From an uncultured Bacilli bacterium (GTDB lineage Bacteria > Bacillota_I > Bacilli_A > RF39 > UBA660), in assembly GCA_910583745.1 (NCBI GenBank), contig CAJTZC010000005.1:15375-79374 (forward strand): a stretch of 64,000 nt of DNA, read 5' to 3'. A program made the translations under genes and the position numbers. The stretch's first letter is position 1; each line of letters opens with the position of its first letter. Below the pieces are notes generated by a model that saw only the letters and a list, made by a program, of their open reading frames with translations, was not told the DNA's origin and ran no database searches. Positions 41,401-49,741 of the stretch are shown here, piece by piece.

Positions 41401-44400
41401 AAATGATGTTACCTTCGGCATCATAAGAAAAGTTCAGCTGTCCCATTTCTTTTATGAGCATTATATTTGAAATATAGAGACTATTCGCTTCAAACATAGA
41501 CAATATGTTTAAATTAAAACTGCTGTAATCACTTTCTGCGACGAATGTCTCGGAGAAGAATTGCCATTCTGAATCGTGGAGATTTAACTTTGCATTCCAC
41601 GTTCCAGCACCTTCTAATTCGTCCATACTCCAGAACTGTAAATTAACGGCATTTCCGCTGAACTCGAGTTCATTTTCCAAAACGCCCTCGTTTTTATACC
41701 AGAAAGACAAGTTGTAGACATCGCCCTTCTTGCCTGCATACTGAACAGGATACGTCGCATTTATAGTGGTATCTGGTCTACTGTTAAGTTTTAATGCATT
41801 TTCACCCTTCGAGAGAGAAACTCTTTCGACTTCTTTATTGTCAATTGCTCCTTCATCAAAATCCCAACCCGGTAAAGATTCATTTGAAAAGTCTGGATTT
41901 TGAACGATGTTAAATGGACTTGCTATTTTTCCTTCGTCGATTTGAAAGTCTGCCAAGTAATAGTCTGCTTCTGAAGAAAAGTTTAGCCAGATAGGCACCA
42001 TGATACTCGGTTTTATACAAGTAAAAGAAAATCTAGCAAACTCTTCACTTGCAGGAACAATAACCGTATCTAAAGGAACACTACGAATAGAATTCGTATA
42101 ACTTACATCAACCGTCACTGGTTTAGTATTTTTAACATATCCACTTATTGTAATATCATGGATAGATTCGTCGATATCCAAATAAGACAGTTCCATAGAA
42201 ACACCGTTGTGTGTTCTCGAGTCCTGCCCTTTGTAACTGACCCCGTTCGTTCTCGATTCTTCACCAGTGACAATTCCACCAGATACAGCAAAAAGAAAAG
42301 AATCGTTGCCAAAAGTGTGTTGTCCTATAACGGTATCTCCAAATTTCATCGGAGGTGTTTCAGAGATTTTTTTGTTGTTTAAATTATGCCCATAGGCTTC
42401 TATAAATCTTTGGTTAAAACCATAAGAATCTTTTAAAAGCCCCGATTTATCCATAATCGTCGTACCGATTGTATTCCCTTGATTGTTAAAAGTGTACGTA
42501 TAGTCATGTTCTTTTTCATCTGTTATCTTAGTCGTATTGAAAGCATACGTATAAGCAAAAGATTTACCGATAGTGTTTTGAATGCCTACCTCTTCAATCT
42601 TTTTTATCCTATATGGCACATTATCATAATAGTCATACTTGATTCCTAAACCTTCTACATCTTTTATCTTATTGATAATGCCATTTTGATTATATTCGAA
42701 AGTCGTGTCGCCTTGCTTAGTAGAAATCTTACTCACCTTTCCCTCAATAAATGTGATAGTCGTCGTTTTATGAGACGAACGAACCACAATCGAATCGTCG
42801 ACATAGACGATATTCAACTCTTCACCATTCGCATCAGTCACTTTTATGAGTCGATTGGAAGAATCATACGCCAAAGTCATTTCATTCTTCTCGACATTGA
42901 TACTTTTAGATAAAACGTATTCACCATTTAAAAGGACAAAGTGCTTCTCATTTCCTTCTTTATCTATCAGTTTATATACGTTGTCCTCTTGAGTAATTTT
43001 TAAATTTTGTCCGTCTTCATCTTTATAGTAAATCTTTTTATCTTCTCCTTCGACAGGCTCTTCCTCTACTTTATAAAAATAGCTTAAATTTGAAGTAGAA
43101 TCGAGATAACTGATGTACTCTTTCTTGTCGATGGTCTCGAGTTTTAATTTTTCTTCTAGAGAAAATCTCCACCCATTTCTATACAGGTTTAATATGGCGT
43201 CATTCGTACTGTAGACAAATTCTAGACTGACTGGAAACTTCCCTGCGATGGTATTGTTGATAGGAAACACATTTGTAACGTTTCCATTGTACAGATTAAT
43301 ATGAGAAGAACCATTCTTAAACTCTAAACTGTTGTATGACATATATCCCAGCAATCCCGTTTGATTTCTATAATGCACGGTTAAAAATGGTCGAGGATTG
43401 TTTTCATCTGGTAACTCATTATTCTTTGAAATCATATAGTATTCTTTACAATTTGGATTATAAACTTCGTTCAAAAATTTAACCATTATACCGTTGTTCG
43501 GTAAACCGGAGTACCACCTTTTCACGAGATTTGTGATATCCATTGAGTTTACTTTTGGAATGTAATTCTGCTCTCCAATCATCTCTTTTTCGCATCGGAA
43601 AAATTGTGTATAACTTTCTATCTTATTCGAATATTTATCGTGCATCGTAGCCCAATTGGCCGTCTCCTCTGTCCACGGTGCTGTCACTTCATGAACTGCA
43701 ATGATTTCCCTTTCCTCTATGCTAGGATAACCTGGATGAACGAGCACATAATCCATAGTATGCGTCACAAAAGAAGCACTCGCGCTTATTATCTGAGAAC
43801 CTGTACCTATTGAGGGAAGACCAAACTTAACTAAAGAACGATAGATTTTATTTTTCTCATCGACCCCAATTTTAAGATAATTTAAACTGTTCCGGTCGAC
43901 AGATGAATCTCCATCATATATGAATGTATCGTATACGCCAGTGCTAGCATTTCCACTGACAGTCGGGTCGATAACTACGGGATATTTCTGTTCTTTTAAC
44001 CATTCGTGGTCTAACTTCATCGTTAGAAGGTATTCGTTCTCCTGTTTCACCAGTTCATACTCGACATCATCGGAATACTTTCCATCCGCAGACACCATAA
44101 ATGGTACTTCGAATTGAAAGACCATCTTGTCGTCGATTTTTCCAAGTACCCTGCCGTTCTCGAGACGTAACTCCGCATCGGTTTTCATCGAGAAAGCGAT
44201 GTCTTCGTCGGTATATTCCTTTAAAATCAAAGATTCTTTCAATTTAGAACCGATAATCGTATATTTCGCATCCAACTGCTCCGTTAGATTTCTCATGAAC
44301 AACGTATTTTTATTTGTCTCCATAAAAAAACGCTCCGTCTTCGGTTTCACGTGAGCAAATTCTATATAATAGTTTTCCTCTTCGATTCTATAAAGTACCC

Positions 44401-44608
44401 TATCATCTAATTTAGGGAAACGAACTTTAAATTTGTTCTCCTTGTTCTCATAGGCACCCCCTTTCTCTACTAGGGTATTATTTATTTCACAATACGACCC
44501 ATTTTTCAAGTAATGTACATCTTCATCGTACATCAGGGCTTTGCATGTGCCATCGACCTCATAGAAATGTTTTTCTCTAGGTCTTCTTAGATTAATTAAT
44601 TCTTTCAT
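38414..44608 (-). CDS. giant Rhs/YD-repeat protein, leaderless candidate toxin
   Basis: About 2,064 residues. Order: a beta-rich N-terminus (1-220), a DNRLRE-type domain (about 220-430, DTFIYDGDSSVDRNSLNYLKI to VKRWYSGLPNNGIMVKF), many YD repeats (about 580-1,830), CBM-like stretches (about 800-1,060), a ricin-type beta-trefoil insert (about 1,150-1,275, QxF/YYIRLKG pattern), the Rhs core end YYNPVWGRFINIDTYLGVN (about 1,835), then a variable C-terminal domain of about 200 residues with a hydrophobic helix (FLVVSFVLVTNP). No signal peptide is present. Start ATG 44608 follows AAGGA; the frame opens at 44653. Rhs shells enclose a C-terminal toxin; nuclease motifs are not seen here. Confidence 0.9.
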   Translation of the reverse strand: MKELINLRRPREKHFYEVDGTCKALMYDEDVHYLKNGSYCEINNTLVEKGGAYENKENKFKVRFPKLDDRVLYRIEEENYYIEFAHVKPKTERFFMETNKNTLFMRNLTEQLDAKYTIIGSKLKESLILKEYTDEDIAFSMKTDAELRLENGRVLGKIDDKMVFQFEVPFMVSADGKYSDDVEYELVKQENEYLLTMKLDHEWLKEQKYPVVIDPTVSGNASTGVYDTFIYDGDSSVDRNSLNYLKIGVDEKNKIYRSLVKFGLPSIGTGSQIISASASFVTHTMDYVLVHPGYPSIEEREIIAVHEVTAPWTEETANWATMHDKYSNKIESYTQFFRCEKEMIGEQNYIPKVNSMDITNLVKRWYSGLPNNGIMVKFLNEVYNPNCKEYYMISKNNELPDENNPRPFLTVHYRNQTGLLGYMSYNSLEFKNGSSHINLYNGNVTNVFPINNTIAGKFPVSLEFVYSTNDAILNLYRNGWRFSLEEKLKLETIDKKEYISYLDSTSNLSYFYKVEEEPVEGEDKKIYYKDEDGQNLKITQEDNVYKLIDKEGNEKHFVLLNGEYVLSKSINVEKNEMTLAYDSSNRLIKVTDANGEELNIVYVDDSIVVRSSHKTTTITFIEGKVSKISTKQGDTTFEYNQNGIINKIKDVEGLGIKYDYYDNVPYRIKKIEEVGIQNTIGKSFAYTYAFNTTKITDEKEHDYTYTFNNQGNTIGTTIMDKSGLLKDSYGFNQRFIEAYGHNLNNKKISETPPMKFGDTVIGQHTFGNDSFLFAVSGGIVTGEESRTNGVSYKGQDSRTHNGVSMELSYLDIDESIHDITISGYVKNTKPVTVDVSYTNSIRSVPLDTVIVPASEEFARFSFTCIKPSIMVPIWLNFSSEADYYLADFQIDEGKIASPFNIVQNPDFSNESLPGWDFDEGAIDNKEVERVSLSKGENALKLNSRPDTTINATYPVQYAGKKGDVYNLSFWYKNEGVLENELEFSGNAVNLQFWSMDELEGAGTWNAKLNLHDSEWQFFSETFVAESDYSSFNLNILSMFEANSLYISNIMLIKEMGQLNFSYDAEGNIISMHDLAGNKNEMTYDSKNQLIGAFTPKGNRFSYEYDNTITSRVLKGISPSGISNEIEYDSFGNPVKTLINNTNPDGEIVDGKDYYIRLKGTKKYMDYNFSDKELVFKEDDCNHKTFKVKKVEIPEDGIYYRLEFLHRYLAVSGSNVLLQTYPSDSALFILSKKNNGSYFIIPKTKQSDNLAFANGKLGVIPANEEDYNQQFYLEDFGTDLRIETTATYTEDGKYIMSKTDALGKTVTYDIEPITGLMYSMTDAKGNVTNYTYNEKDQITSVTNNDKTISYAYNAQDQLSKINSGAKDYTFTYDDFLNSETVKINDNTLITNTYEEKNGNLLSSTYGTGDKVSYTYDDFDRLKTSTDSNDTYTYHYNSLGQLALVEGKNEVRHYYYDFANRLSEYVLEQTLEKFKENFQYDENGNVKSKNVFLVSIPGIISNQVEHNSQIKYEFNKDDSVVKVIFDEGTVNYSYDYLGRLENKNISGLCNVEYKYYSLGKKTSLLVKSMKIEEDLYEYAYDDLYNITDIYLNGELINHYEYDSLNELIQNDNYVQNITYAFTYDKEGNILSKKEYELGTSNLIRQDTFEYKNSSWEDQLTKFNDEEIIYDKIGNPIKIGEKTLEWENGRQLKSYTQKGITINYSYNKDGIRTSKSRSDGKACKYYLDGTDIILEKRAADMLYYIRDDVGSLIGMKYNEDVYYYIKNLQEDIIGIKDANFNLVATYEYDSWGKILSIKDSNGIEITDTKHIAHINPFRYRSYYYDEETSLYYLKSRYYNPVWGRFINIDTYLGVNKSILGYNLYLYVDNSPIKLSDSNGTFLKSIFKSICSKAKKILNTICSLVEFSSSVSIVIKETNVSMLGINVTSSTSYTTIPNSTKPIDVYSNAKIKKNGSIETVYGVNIGGKNVSVGIEGGESSTSLQARIRNTSVQFTYNLNEEDFLRSTYSLTISQANSFGMVSDLTIEVNQITFLVVSFVLVTNPVKSVSKGLEGIVNFVRSVRKAVFA
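39084..39392. repeat. Rhs-core direct repeat, copy in the full gene
   Basis: Partner of 37162-37470 (constant offset of 1,922 bases). Recombination between the two copies would delete the current C-terminus and its immunity gene and install the displaced C-terminus. Confidence 0.9.
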
Positions 44609-44639
44609 AATTTCCTTCTTTCTTCTAAAAAGAGAACGA

Positions 44640-45143
44640 TTACTCGTCCTCACAATATTTTTTTAATTCAAACCAGGATTTAACGATGCAACTTTTTTTA
44701 ATTTTTTGCAATGTCGTTCGAGACATCTTAAGTATGTTCGAAATGTCATCCTCTGATTTTCTTAATGAGAAGGTATAGACAAAGTATATTCCTTCTTCAA
44801 AAGTAAATTTAGTCGCCAATACGAGTAGTGTTTGACATACGTCATTTTCATACAACATCGAGTCGATATAAGAATCTACAGATATTTCTACTGCGCTATG
44901 GATTGGCGTATTCCTATGAGAGTTTTCCTGATAATTGGATGTGACTTTGATGTTTTCTTCAGGACTTAGATATCTCTTTTCTAAAAGTCTTCTAAAAAGT
45001 CGCATAATTTTTTTTCTATACGCGACGACATCGTACCGAATACAGATGTCAGCCGCCAATAGTATATTTTGGTTTTCATTTTTTCTCGATATTTCTATTA
45101 TTTTATCTTGTGTACTCGAAAGGCATTTCTCGATAGTATCCAT
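44640..45143 (-). CDS. HTH regulator, ArpU/late-gene activator-like
   Basis: 167 residues, soluble and helical. The last 40 residues form a helix-turn-helix like sigma region 4 (LRKSEDDISNILKMSRTTLQ then KIKKSC). Size and position resemble phage late-gene regulators of the ArpU/RinA type, but the match is loose. It precedes the Rhs gene by about 30 bases and could activate the island. AAAGGAG site 8 bases from ATG. Confidence 0.6.
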   Translation of the reverse strand: MDTIEKCLSSTQDKIIEISRKNENQNILLAADICIRYDVVAYRKKIMRLFRRLLEKRYLSPEENIKVTSNYQENSHRNTPIHSAVEISVDSYIDSMLYENDVCQTLLVLATKFTFEEGIYFVYTFSLRKSEDDISNILKMSRTTLQKIKKSCIVKSWFELKKYCEDE

Positions 45144-45160
45144 GAAAAACTCCTTTACAA

Positions 45161-45209
45161 TTAGCCAACTGGACTAAATCAAGTGGCTAAAATAAACCAC
45201 TTTACTATA
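45161..45209 (-). promoter_or_regulatory. promoter region with two alternative inverted repeats
   Basis: A -10 TATAGT (45209-45204) is followed by AAGTGG/CCACTT (45202-45197 with 45186-45181) and TTAGCCA/TGGCTAA (45190-45184 with 45167-45161). The stems share bases and cannot both form. They may be an operator for the HTH regulator or an RNA switch before the island. Confidence 0.45.
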
Positions 45210-45290
45210 ACATATGGTAAAATTGTATCGCCGAGGTAATTTTTTTGTCTAAGTTTTGTACAAATTTTATGTTTATCTATTTTCCCACAC

Positions 45291-45318
45291 AAAAAAACAC
45301 AAGACTTTTGTCTTATGC
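45291..45318 (-). terminator. terminator of rpmG-efp
   Basis: CATAAGAC pairs with GTCTTGTG around AAAA, followed by seven T on the minus strand; the stem includes the efp stop codon. Confidence 0.8.
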
Positions 45319-45873
45319 TCTTCCACAATAACTTCCGTCTATCGTAGAAACTGTAATGACTTCTCCATCGTTGATGAAAAGTGGAACTTTGATAACCAAA
45401 CCGTTTTCCAAAGTCGCATCCTTCATAGCACTCGATGTCGTATTTCCCTTCGTAGCAGGTTCAGTAGAAGCCACTTCGTAATCTATCTTTTCAGGCAAGT
45501 CGATTCCTATGATTTCGCCTTCATATTGAGCAATTTGAATCTCTAAGCCCTCTTTAAGGTATTTTGCATTGTCTCCTAAAGTATCTTTTGAAAGCTCCAT
45601 CTGGTCATACGTCTCGTTGTTCATAAATACATAGTTATCCCCATCTGCATATAAGAACTGTGACTTAGACTTATCGACGTGTGCTTTCTCAATTTTAATA
45701 TTGGTATTGTACGTATCGACTGTGATACTGCCAGTGCGCAAGTTTCTCAACTTCATTTTAACAAACGGAGAACCTTTACCAGGTTTAACATGTTGGAATT
45801 CTACGATGACACATAGTTTTCCATCCATGATGATAGTCATTCCGTTTTTGATATCGTTAATATTAATAATCAT
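45313..45873 (-). CDS. efp: translation elongation factor P
   Basis: 186 residues. EF-P rescues ribosomes stalled at proline runs. N-terminal KOW-like domain with the tip loop HVKPGKGSPFVKMKLRNL (modified Lys in Bacilli at PGK), then two OB domains (NYVFMNNETYDQMELSKDTLG and the C-terminal VIKVPLFINDGEVITVST). Immediately after rpmG with its own AGGAGG site; the pair is transcribed from the promoter at 46097-46124. Confidence 0.97.
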   Translation of the reverse strand: MIININDIKNGMTIIMDGKLCVIVEFQHVKPGKGSPFVKMKLRNLRTGSITVDTYNTNIKIEKAHVDKSKSQFLYADGDNYVFMNNETYDQMELSKDTLGDNAKYLKEGLEIQIAQYEGEIIGIDLPEKIDYEVASTEPATKGNTTSSAMKDATLENGLVIKVPLFINDGEVITVSTIDGSYCGRA

Positions 45874-45892
45874 AATGGTCTATCCTCCTAAA

Positions 45893-46063
45893 TTAGTTTT
45901 TCTTTTCAGTATATTCAGTATGTTTTCTACAATTAGGACAATGCTTTTTCAAAGAAAGTTTATCCGTTGTATTTTTTTTATTTTTTTCAGTAGGACGAAT
46001 GATATTTCCACATACAGAACATTTCATATTAACTGGTCCTCTGTTTTCACCTTTTTTTGCCAT
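45893..46063 (-). CDS. rpmG: 50S ribosomal protein L33
   Basis: 56 residues: MAKKGENRGPVNMKCSVCGN and a second zinc pair CPNC (with KHTEYTEKK at the end). This is the four-Cys zinc form of L33. It has a perfect AAGGAGGGA site and a good promoter, and it is followed by efp 19 bases on. Too short for many gene callers but clear. Confidence 0.93.
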   Translation of the reverse strand: MAKKGENRGPVNMKCSVCGNIIRPTEKNKKNTTDKLSLKKHCPNCRKHTEYTEKKN

Positions 46064-46096
46064 ATAAAGTCCCTCCTTTTTTAATAGGTCAACAGT

Positions 46097-46124
46097 ATTA
46101 TAACAAAAAAATACGATTTTTCAA
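46097..46124 (-). promoter_or_regulatory. promoter of rpmG-efp
   Basis: TTGAAA, 16-base spacer, TATAAT on the minus strand, about 30 bases before the rpmG start. Confidence 0.75.
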
Positions 46125-46197
46125 ACAAATAGTAACTTTTTTCGCCGTTTTTACAAGAAAAACTTCATTTATACCGATTTAAAAGTCTCATGATTAT

Positions 46198-47207
46198 CTA
46201 TTTGTTCGTATTCTTTTGCTTTTTTTGTAGTATCTGTATTTCTTCATCGGAAAAGCCATAGTCGTTTTTAAGTTCTTCAAAAGTTATCCCTTTTTGAAGC
46301 ATTTTTTGTGCTAAAAGCATTCTCTCCCTTACTCTGCCTTCTTCGATTCCTTCTTTGATGCCTTCTCTACGACCTTTTTTTCGTCCTTCCTTGAGGCCCT
46401 CTTCACGCCCTTCCTCGCGCCCTTCCTCTCTGTAGTAATCTTTATAATCCACTTCTAAATCGCGATAGTATGGAATGACTTTCCGTTCCACTTGCTTTGC
46501 TTCTTCTACATATTCTTGCATCAATTCATCATCTCCCGCTATCCTTTTCGCTTTTTCCTTGCTCGTCGTCATCAATGCTATAAATCGCTCGATTCCTTCT
46601 AAACTTTCTATGCCTTCACTATACATCTTTTTTCTCAACATGGGAATACTTATATTTACTAAAACTTTGTTACCTATTCCACGATTGAGCTTGTCTCTCA
46701 TTGAGAAAAAACTTACGATTTCGTCCCCTTTGTAACATACGTCGTTCAAGTTTATCTGTATTGCTTTCAACTGATGAGCTGATGAACCACTTCCTATAAA
46801 GATTTTTTCCAAAGTGATTCTCTCTAAATAGTCGAGATTTCTATCCAATAGAGGTGTCTTGTTCATCTCGACATTGATGAACACCCCATGTATTTTCCCC
46901 AAAAGGTCGACTCTCTCCTTTTTGGTGCATAAAATCTCGGTCTAATTCAGTGTTGATATGCTCAAAATTCTCGAATATCTCCTTTTCATGCAGATTGAGT
47001 AAATACGAAAGCAATCGACATACATATCTTTTTCTTCTCGTGCTCGCTCTTCATCGTCTTAAACATAATATCCGAAGTAATCGGTACGAGAGTATCCTCC
47101 GTCCACTGTTTTGACTTCATAGATTTCGTTCTATATTCTTTTGTCGTCTGTCTGTCGACCTTGACAGGAGTCAGCCCTTTTTCTTCAATTTTAATTTTTT
47201 GTTCCAT
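46198..47207 (-). pseudogene. Rpn-family PD-(D/E)XK nuclease/transposase pseudogene
   Basis: The N-terminal part (ATG 47207, AAGGA site) has TLVPITSDIMFKTM typical of the family, then breaks near 47017. In another frame the protein goes on as ICRLLSYLLNLHEKEIFENF and then FMHQKGE, and it shifts frame again near 46915 before VDLLGKIHGVFINVEMNKTP. The last 234 residues are open, with the Lys/Glu/Gly-rich linker (EEGREEGREEGLKEG) seen in these proteins. So at least two single-base frameshifts inactivate it. Confidence 0.85.
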
Positions 47208-47363
47208 ATTCTTTTTCCTTCTTTCCGTATAAATTTTTTTTAACCCCTCTACTATTATTATACCGGGAAAATTCTACTTTTCTCATTTTTGGTTGACAAA
47301 ACGTTTTTTCTTTGAACGCATGTTCTGTTTTTGCCACATTTTTAGCCAATAGAAGCATTTTGC
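47208..47363. other. gap between the nuclease pseudogene and the PBP2 terminator
   Basis: A TATAAT on the minus strand (around 47262) could be the old promoter of the pseudogene. No gene with a ribosome site is seen. Confidence 0.3.
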
Positions 47364-47411
47364 TAAAAAAAGAAAACACAACTTGTAAAAACTTTTACTT
47401 TTGCGTTTTCT
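47364..47411 (-). terminator. terminator of the PBP2 gene
   Basis: GAAAACGCAA pairs with TTGTGTTTTC (one wobble), followed by seven T on the minus strand. Confidence 0.7.
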
Positions 47412-47418
47412 CAAAATT

Positions 47419-49359
47419 TCATGAAAATAGATAATCGGAAACTTGACGTACCACTCGCATATTGATAGCGTATTTGTGTCCTCCTGCACTGATGTTCGGA
47501 CTCAAAATCATCATCGAATATTTGGGGTCGTCGTACGGGGCATAGAGAATAAAAGCTGTGCTCGTCGTATTGGTGTCGATTTTTCCGTCCCCATCGGTAT
47601 CGATAAAAGTCTCACTCGTCCCTGTCTTTCCCGCTGCCTGGATACTCGAACTCGCATAATTTCGGCCAGTCCCACTTATCATGACTTCTCGAAGACCCTT
47701 TTGTACCCTCGCAATTTTCGATGCTGACATATCGACATGGCCGACGACGGAAGGCTCCTGCTCTAAGACGGTTTCCCCATCTTTGACAATTTTCTTCATA
47801 AAGCTAGGTTTCAACTTCGTTCCATCGTTCGCGAGAGTATTTACATACTGAAAGACTTCGATGGGAGTATACGTGTCATACTGCCCGATTGCCAAATTCA
47901 AGAGCAAATCGTCACTGACAGTGCGGCCCTTTATTCCCGTCCTCTCGTTCGGTAAGTCTACACCTGTTATGGCACCCAGCCCATAGCTGGCAAGCATATT
48001 TCTATAGATGTCGAAGTGCTCTTTCGTCGCCCCGAGTTTTGCATTCCATCTGTAATTCGGATTGGTAAGACGTGTGGCAATCAAAAACTGATAGTAGTTG
48101 GAAGACTGAGCCATGGCTCGAATGTCGTCGATTCTTCCGAGCTTTGTCCAACTACACTTCTGGGCGACACCATACACTTTGATACAAGAATCGATCACAG
48201 TCTTTCCCTCCTGTATGAGGTCATTCGCATACCCCACAGACATCGTCGCCCCTTTGACGATACTGCCGACCGTATAACTAGAACTAATCATGGTCGCAGT
48301 GATATCGATAAAATGGTCTCCTACCAATTGTAATCCCGCGGCAGCGATGATTTCTCCCGTCCGAGGATTTCCCACCAACAAAAACGAATGATTAAAATAG
48401 CGTGCACTCTGCAACTTCTTCGCGTTCAAAATTTCTGCCTTCAAAATCTTCTCTATCTCTAACTGCTTTTCGATATCGATAGACAAATAGACATCGGCCC
48501 CCATCTCCTCCGGTTCCAAAAGTTCCAATCTCCCATCGTCACCTATCTTATATGTAGCATCTTTCCCTCTCAGGTAATCGTCATATTGCAACTCCAAAAA
48601 ACTGGTTCCCACTGTGCTATTCAAACTTATCCCTTTCTCGAGATAATAGTCCTTCATCTCAGCTGGCACGCCGTTCGTACTGATTGTACCGAGCACACTC
48701 CGAAGAGTATCCCCGTAGGGATAGAGGCGTTCCCAAGTCAGATCCGTCCGAATCCCTGGCAAATCCAAATCGTTGATAGCCACAACTTCTTCGTCGGTCA
48801 GATTTTTTTTGATGACTTTATCCTCGTAATAGTAACCTGTCGAGAGAATACTATAGATATGAGAAGCATTTCTATCCTCGAAGGAAAACGTCCCGAGCAT
48901 CTCATCCGTAATGCGGTCATACTTCAATGCTTCGAGGTCACTTCCCGTCAGTTTTCTCTCCTTATAGAGCTGGTACTCCTCCTCCGTGATTAAATCTTTA
49001 CATCCGTCGTTTTTAACCATGTAGAAAGTCTTCAACTTGCTCGTAGTAAACTTCTTCTCATCAAATTGCAAGATTTCACCCAATTGATAGGCAATGTCGA
49101 CTTCACTCATCCTCGCCGTTCTATCGGTTCTATTGTATAGAAGCGTATTGATACCCGTATTGTCGACCAAGACCTTGCCGTTCACGTCTAAGATGCGTCC
49201 TCGAGGCGCGGTAGAGCCCTTAATCGTCATATTTTTAATGTTGTCGAACTCTTTTTTATAGTAATCACGCTGAAAAATACATACATCGACCAACCTATAT
49301 GTACAAATCGCTACAAAAAGAAAAAGGATGCCATAGATAAATATTCCACTTTTTTTCAT
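47419..49359 (-). CDS. mrdA: penicillin-binding protein 2 (class B, elongasome type)
   Basis: 646 residues. One N-terminal membrane helix (about 6-26), the dimerisation module starting with STAPRGRILDVNG, and a transpeptidase domain with all three active-site motifs: SxxK in SYTVGSIVKG (about 380), SxN in AQSSNYYQF (about 440) and KTG in QAAGKTGTSE (about 570). An insert TDGDGKIDTNT after KTG is unusual. It cross-links peptidoglycan during growth or division. Symbol is by function class; PbpA or PbpB-type assignment is not certain. Confidence 0.9.
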   Translation of the reverse strand: MKKSGIFIYGILFLFVAICTYRLVDVCIFQRDYYKKEFDNIKNMTIKGSTAPRGRILDVNGKVLVDNTGINTLLYNRTDRTARMSEVDIAYQLGEILQFDEKKFTTSKLKTFYMVKNDGCKDLITEEEYQLYKERKLTGSDLEALKYDRITDEMLGTFSFEDRNASHIYSILSTGYYYEDKVIKKNLTDEEVVAINDLDLPGIRTDLTWERLYPYGDTLRSVLGTISTNGVPAEMKDYYLEKGISLNSTVGTSFLELQYDDYLRGKDATYKIGDDGRLELLEPEEMGADVYLSIDIEKQLEIEKILKAEILNAKKLQSARYFNHSFLLVGNPRTGEIIAAAGLQLVGDHFIDITATMISSSYTVGSIVKGATMSVGYANDLIQEGKTVIDSCIKVYGVAQKCSWTKLGRIDDIRAMAQSSNYYQFLIATRLTNPNYRWNAKLGATKEHFDIYRNMLASYGLGAITGVDLPNERTGIKGRTVSDDLLLNLAIGQYDTYTPIEVFQYVNTLANDGTKLKPSFMKKIVKDGETVLEQEPSVVGHVDMSASKIARVQKGLREVMISGTGRNYASSSIQAAGKTGTSETFIDTDGDGKIDTNTTSTAFILYAPYDDPKYSMMILSPNISAGGHKYAINMRVVRQVSDYLFS

Positions 49360-49425
49360 AATTCATCATTTTTATTATGGTTAATTTTATCTTTCTTAAT
49401 CATATAATAGATTAGGTGATAAAAT

Positions 49426-49680
49426 ATGTTTCAACTCATTAAAAATTATGTCTCTAAAATGACGAAGGAAGACGTCCTAAAATTTACACAGAAAAATGAC
49501 ATCTACTTGAACGAGTACGAGCTCGACTTCGTATACCGATTTATCAAGAAGAACTACGAAGCCGTCTATGCGAACCCAAACATCGACTTATCGAAATACA
49601 AAGAACATTTCACAGAAGAGAATTACACCAAAATTATAAAACTCGTCTCTCTTTACAAAGCTAGATATCTAGGACTATAA
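49426..49680 (+). CDS. DUF2624/YqfT-like small protein
   Basis: 84 residues, soluble, helical. MTKEDVLKFTQKNDIYLNEY fits the start of the DUF2624 family (residues about 12-31), found next to replication and repair genes in Bacilli. Good AGGTGA site. Convergent with the TtcA-like gene, and the two share a terminator. Role unknown. Confidence 0.6.
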   Translation: MFQLIKNYVSKMTKEDVLKFTQKNDIYLNEYELDFVYRFIKKNYEAVYANPNIDLSKYKEHFTEENYTKIIKLVSLYKARYLGL

Positions 49681-49741
49681 AAAAAGATGGTTCACTCGTC
49701 ATAAGTTTCTAAGAAACTTGCGTATTTACCATCTTTTTTTG
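49681..49741. terminator. bidirectional terminator between DUF2624-like and TtcA-like genes
   Basis: AAAAAAGATGGT and ACCATCTTTTTTT form a long stem that also contains an inner palindrome AAGTTTCT/AGAAACTT. It runs into the end of the TtcA-like coding region. Confidence 0.65.

Noticed and set aside
32778..45143. Complete prophage
   Set aside because: No integrase, terminase, portal, capsid or tape-measure genes; only lysis and collar-like genes with the Rhs protein.
46986..47489. Several short frames between the nuclease pseudogene and PBP2
   Set aside because: They overlap the PBP2 terminator or the pseudogene in other frames and lack ribosome sites.
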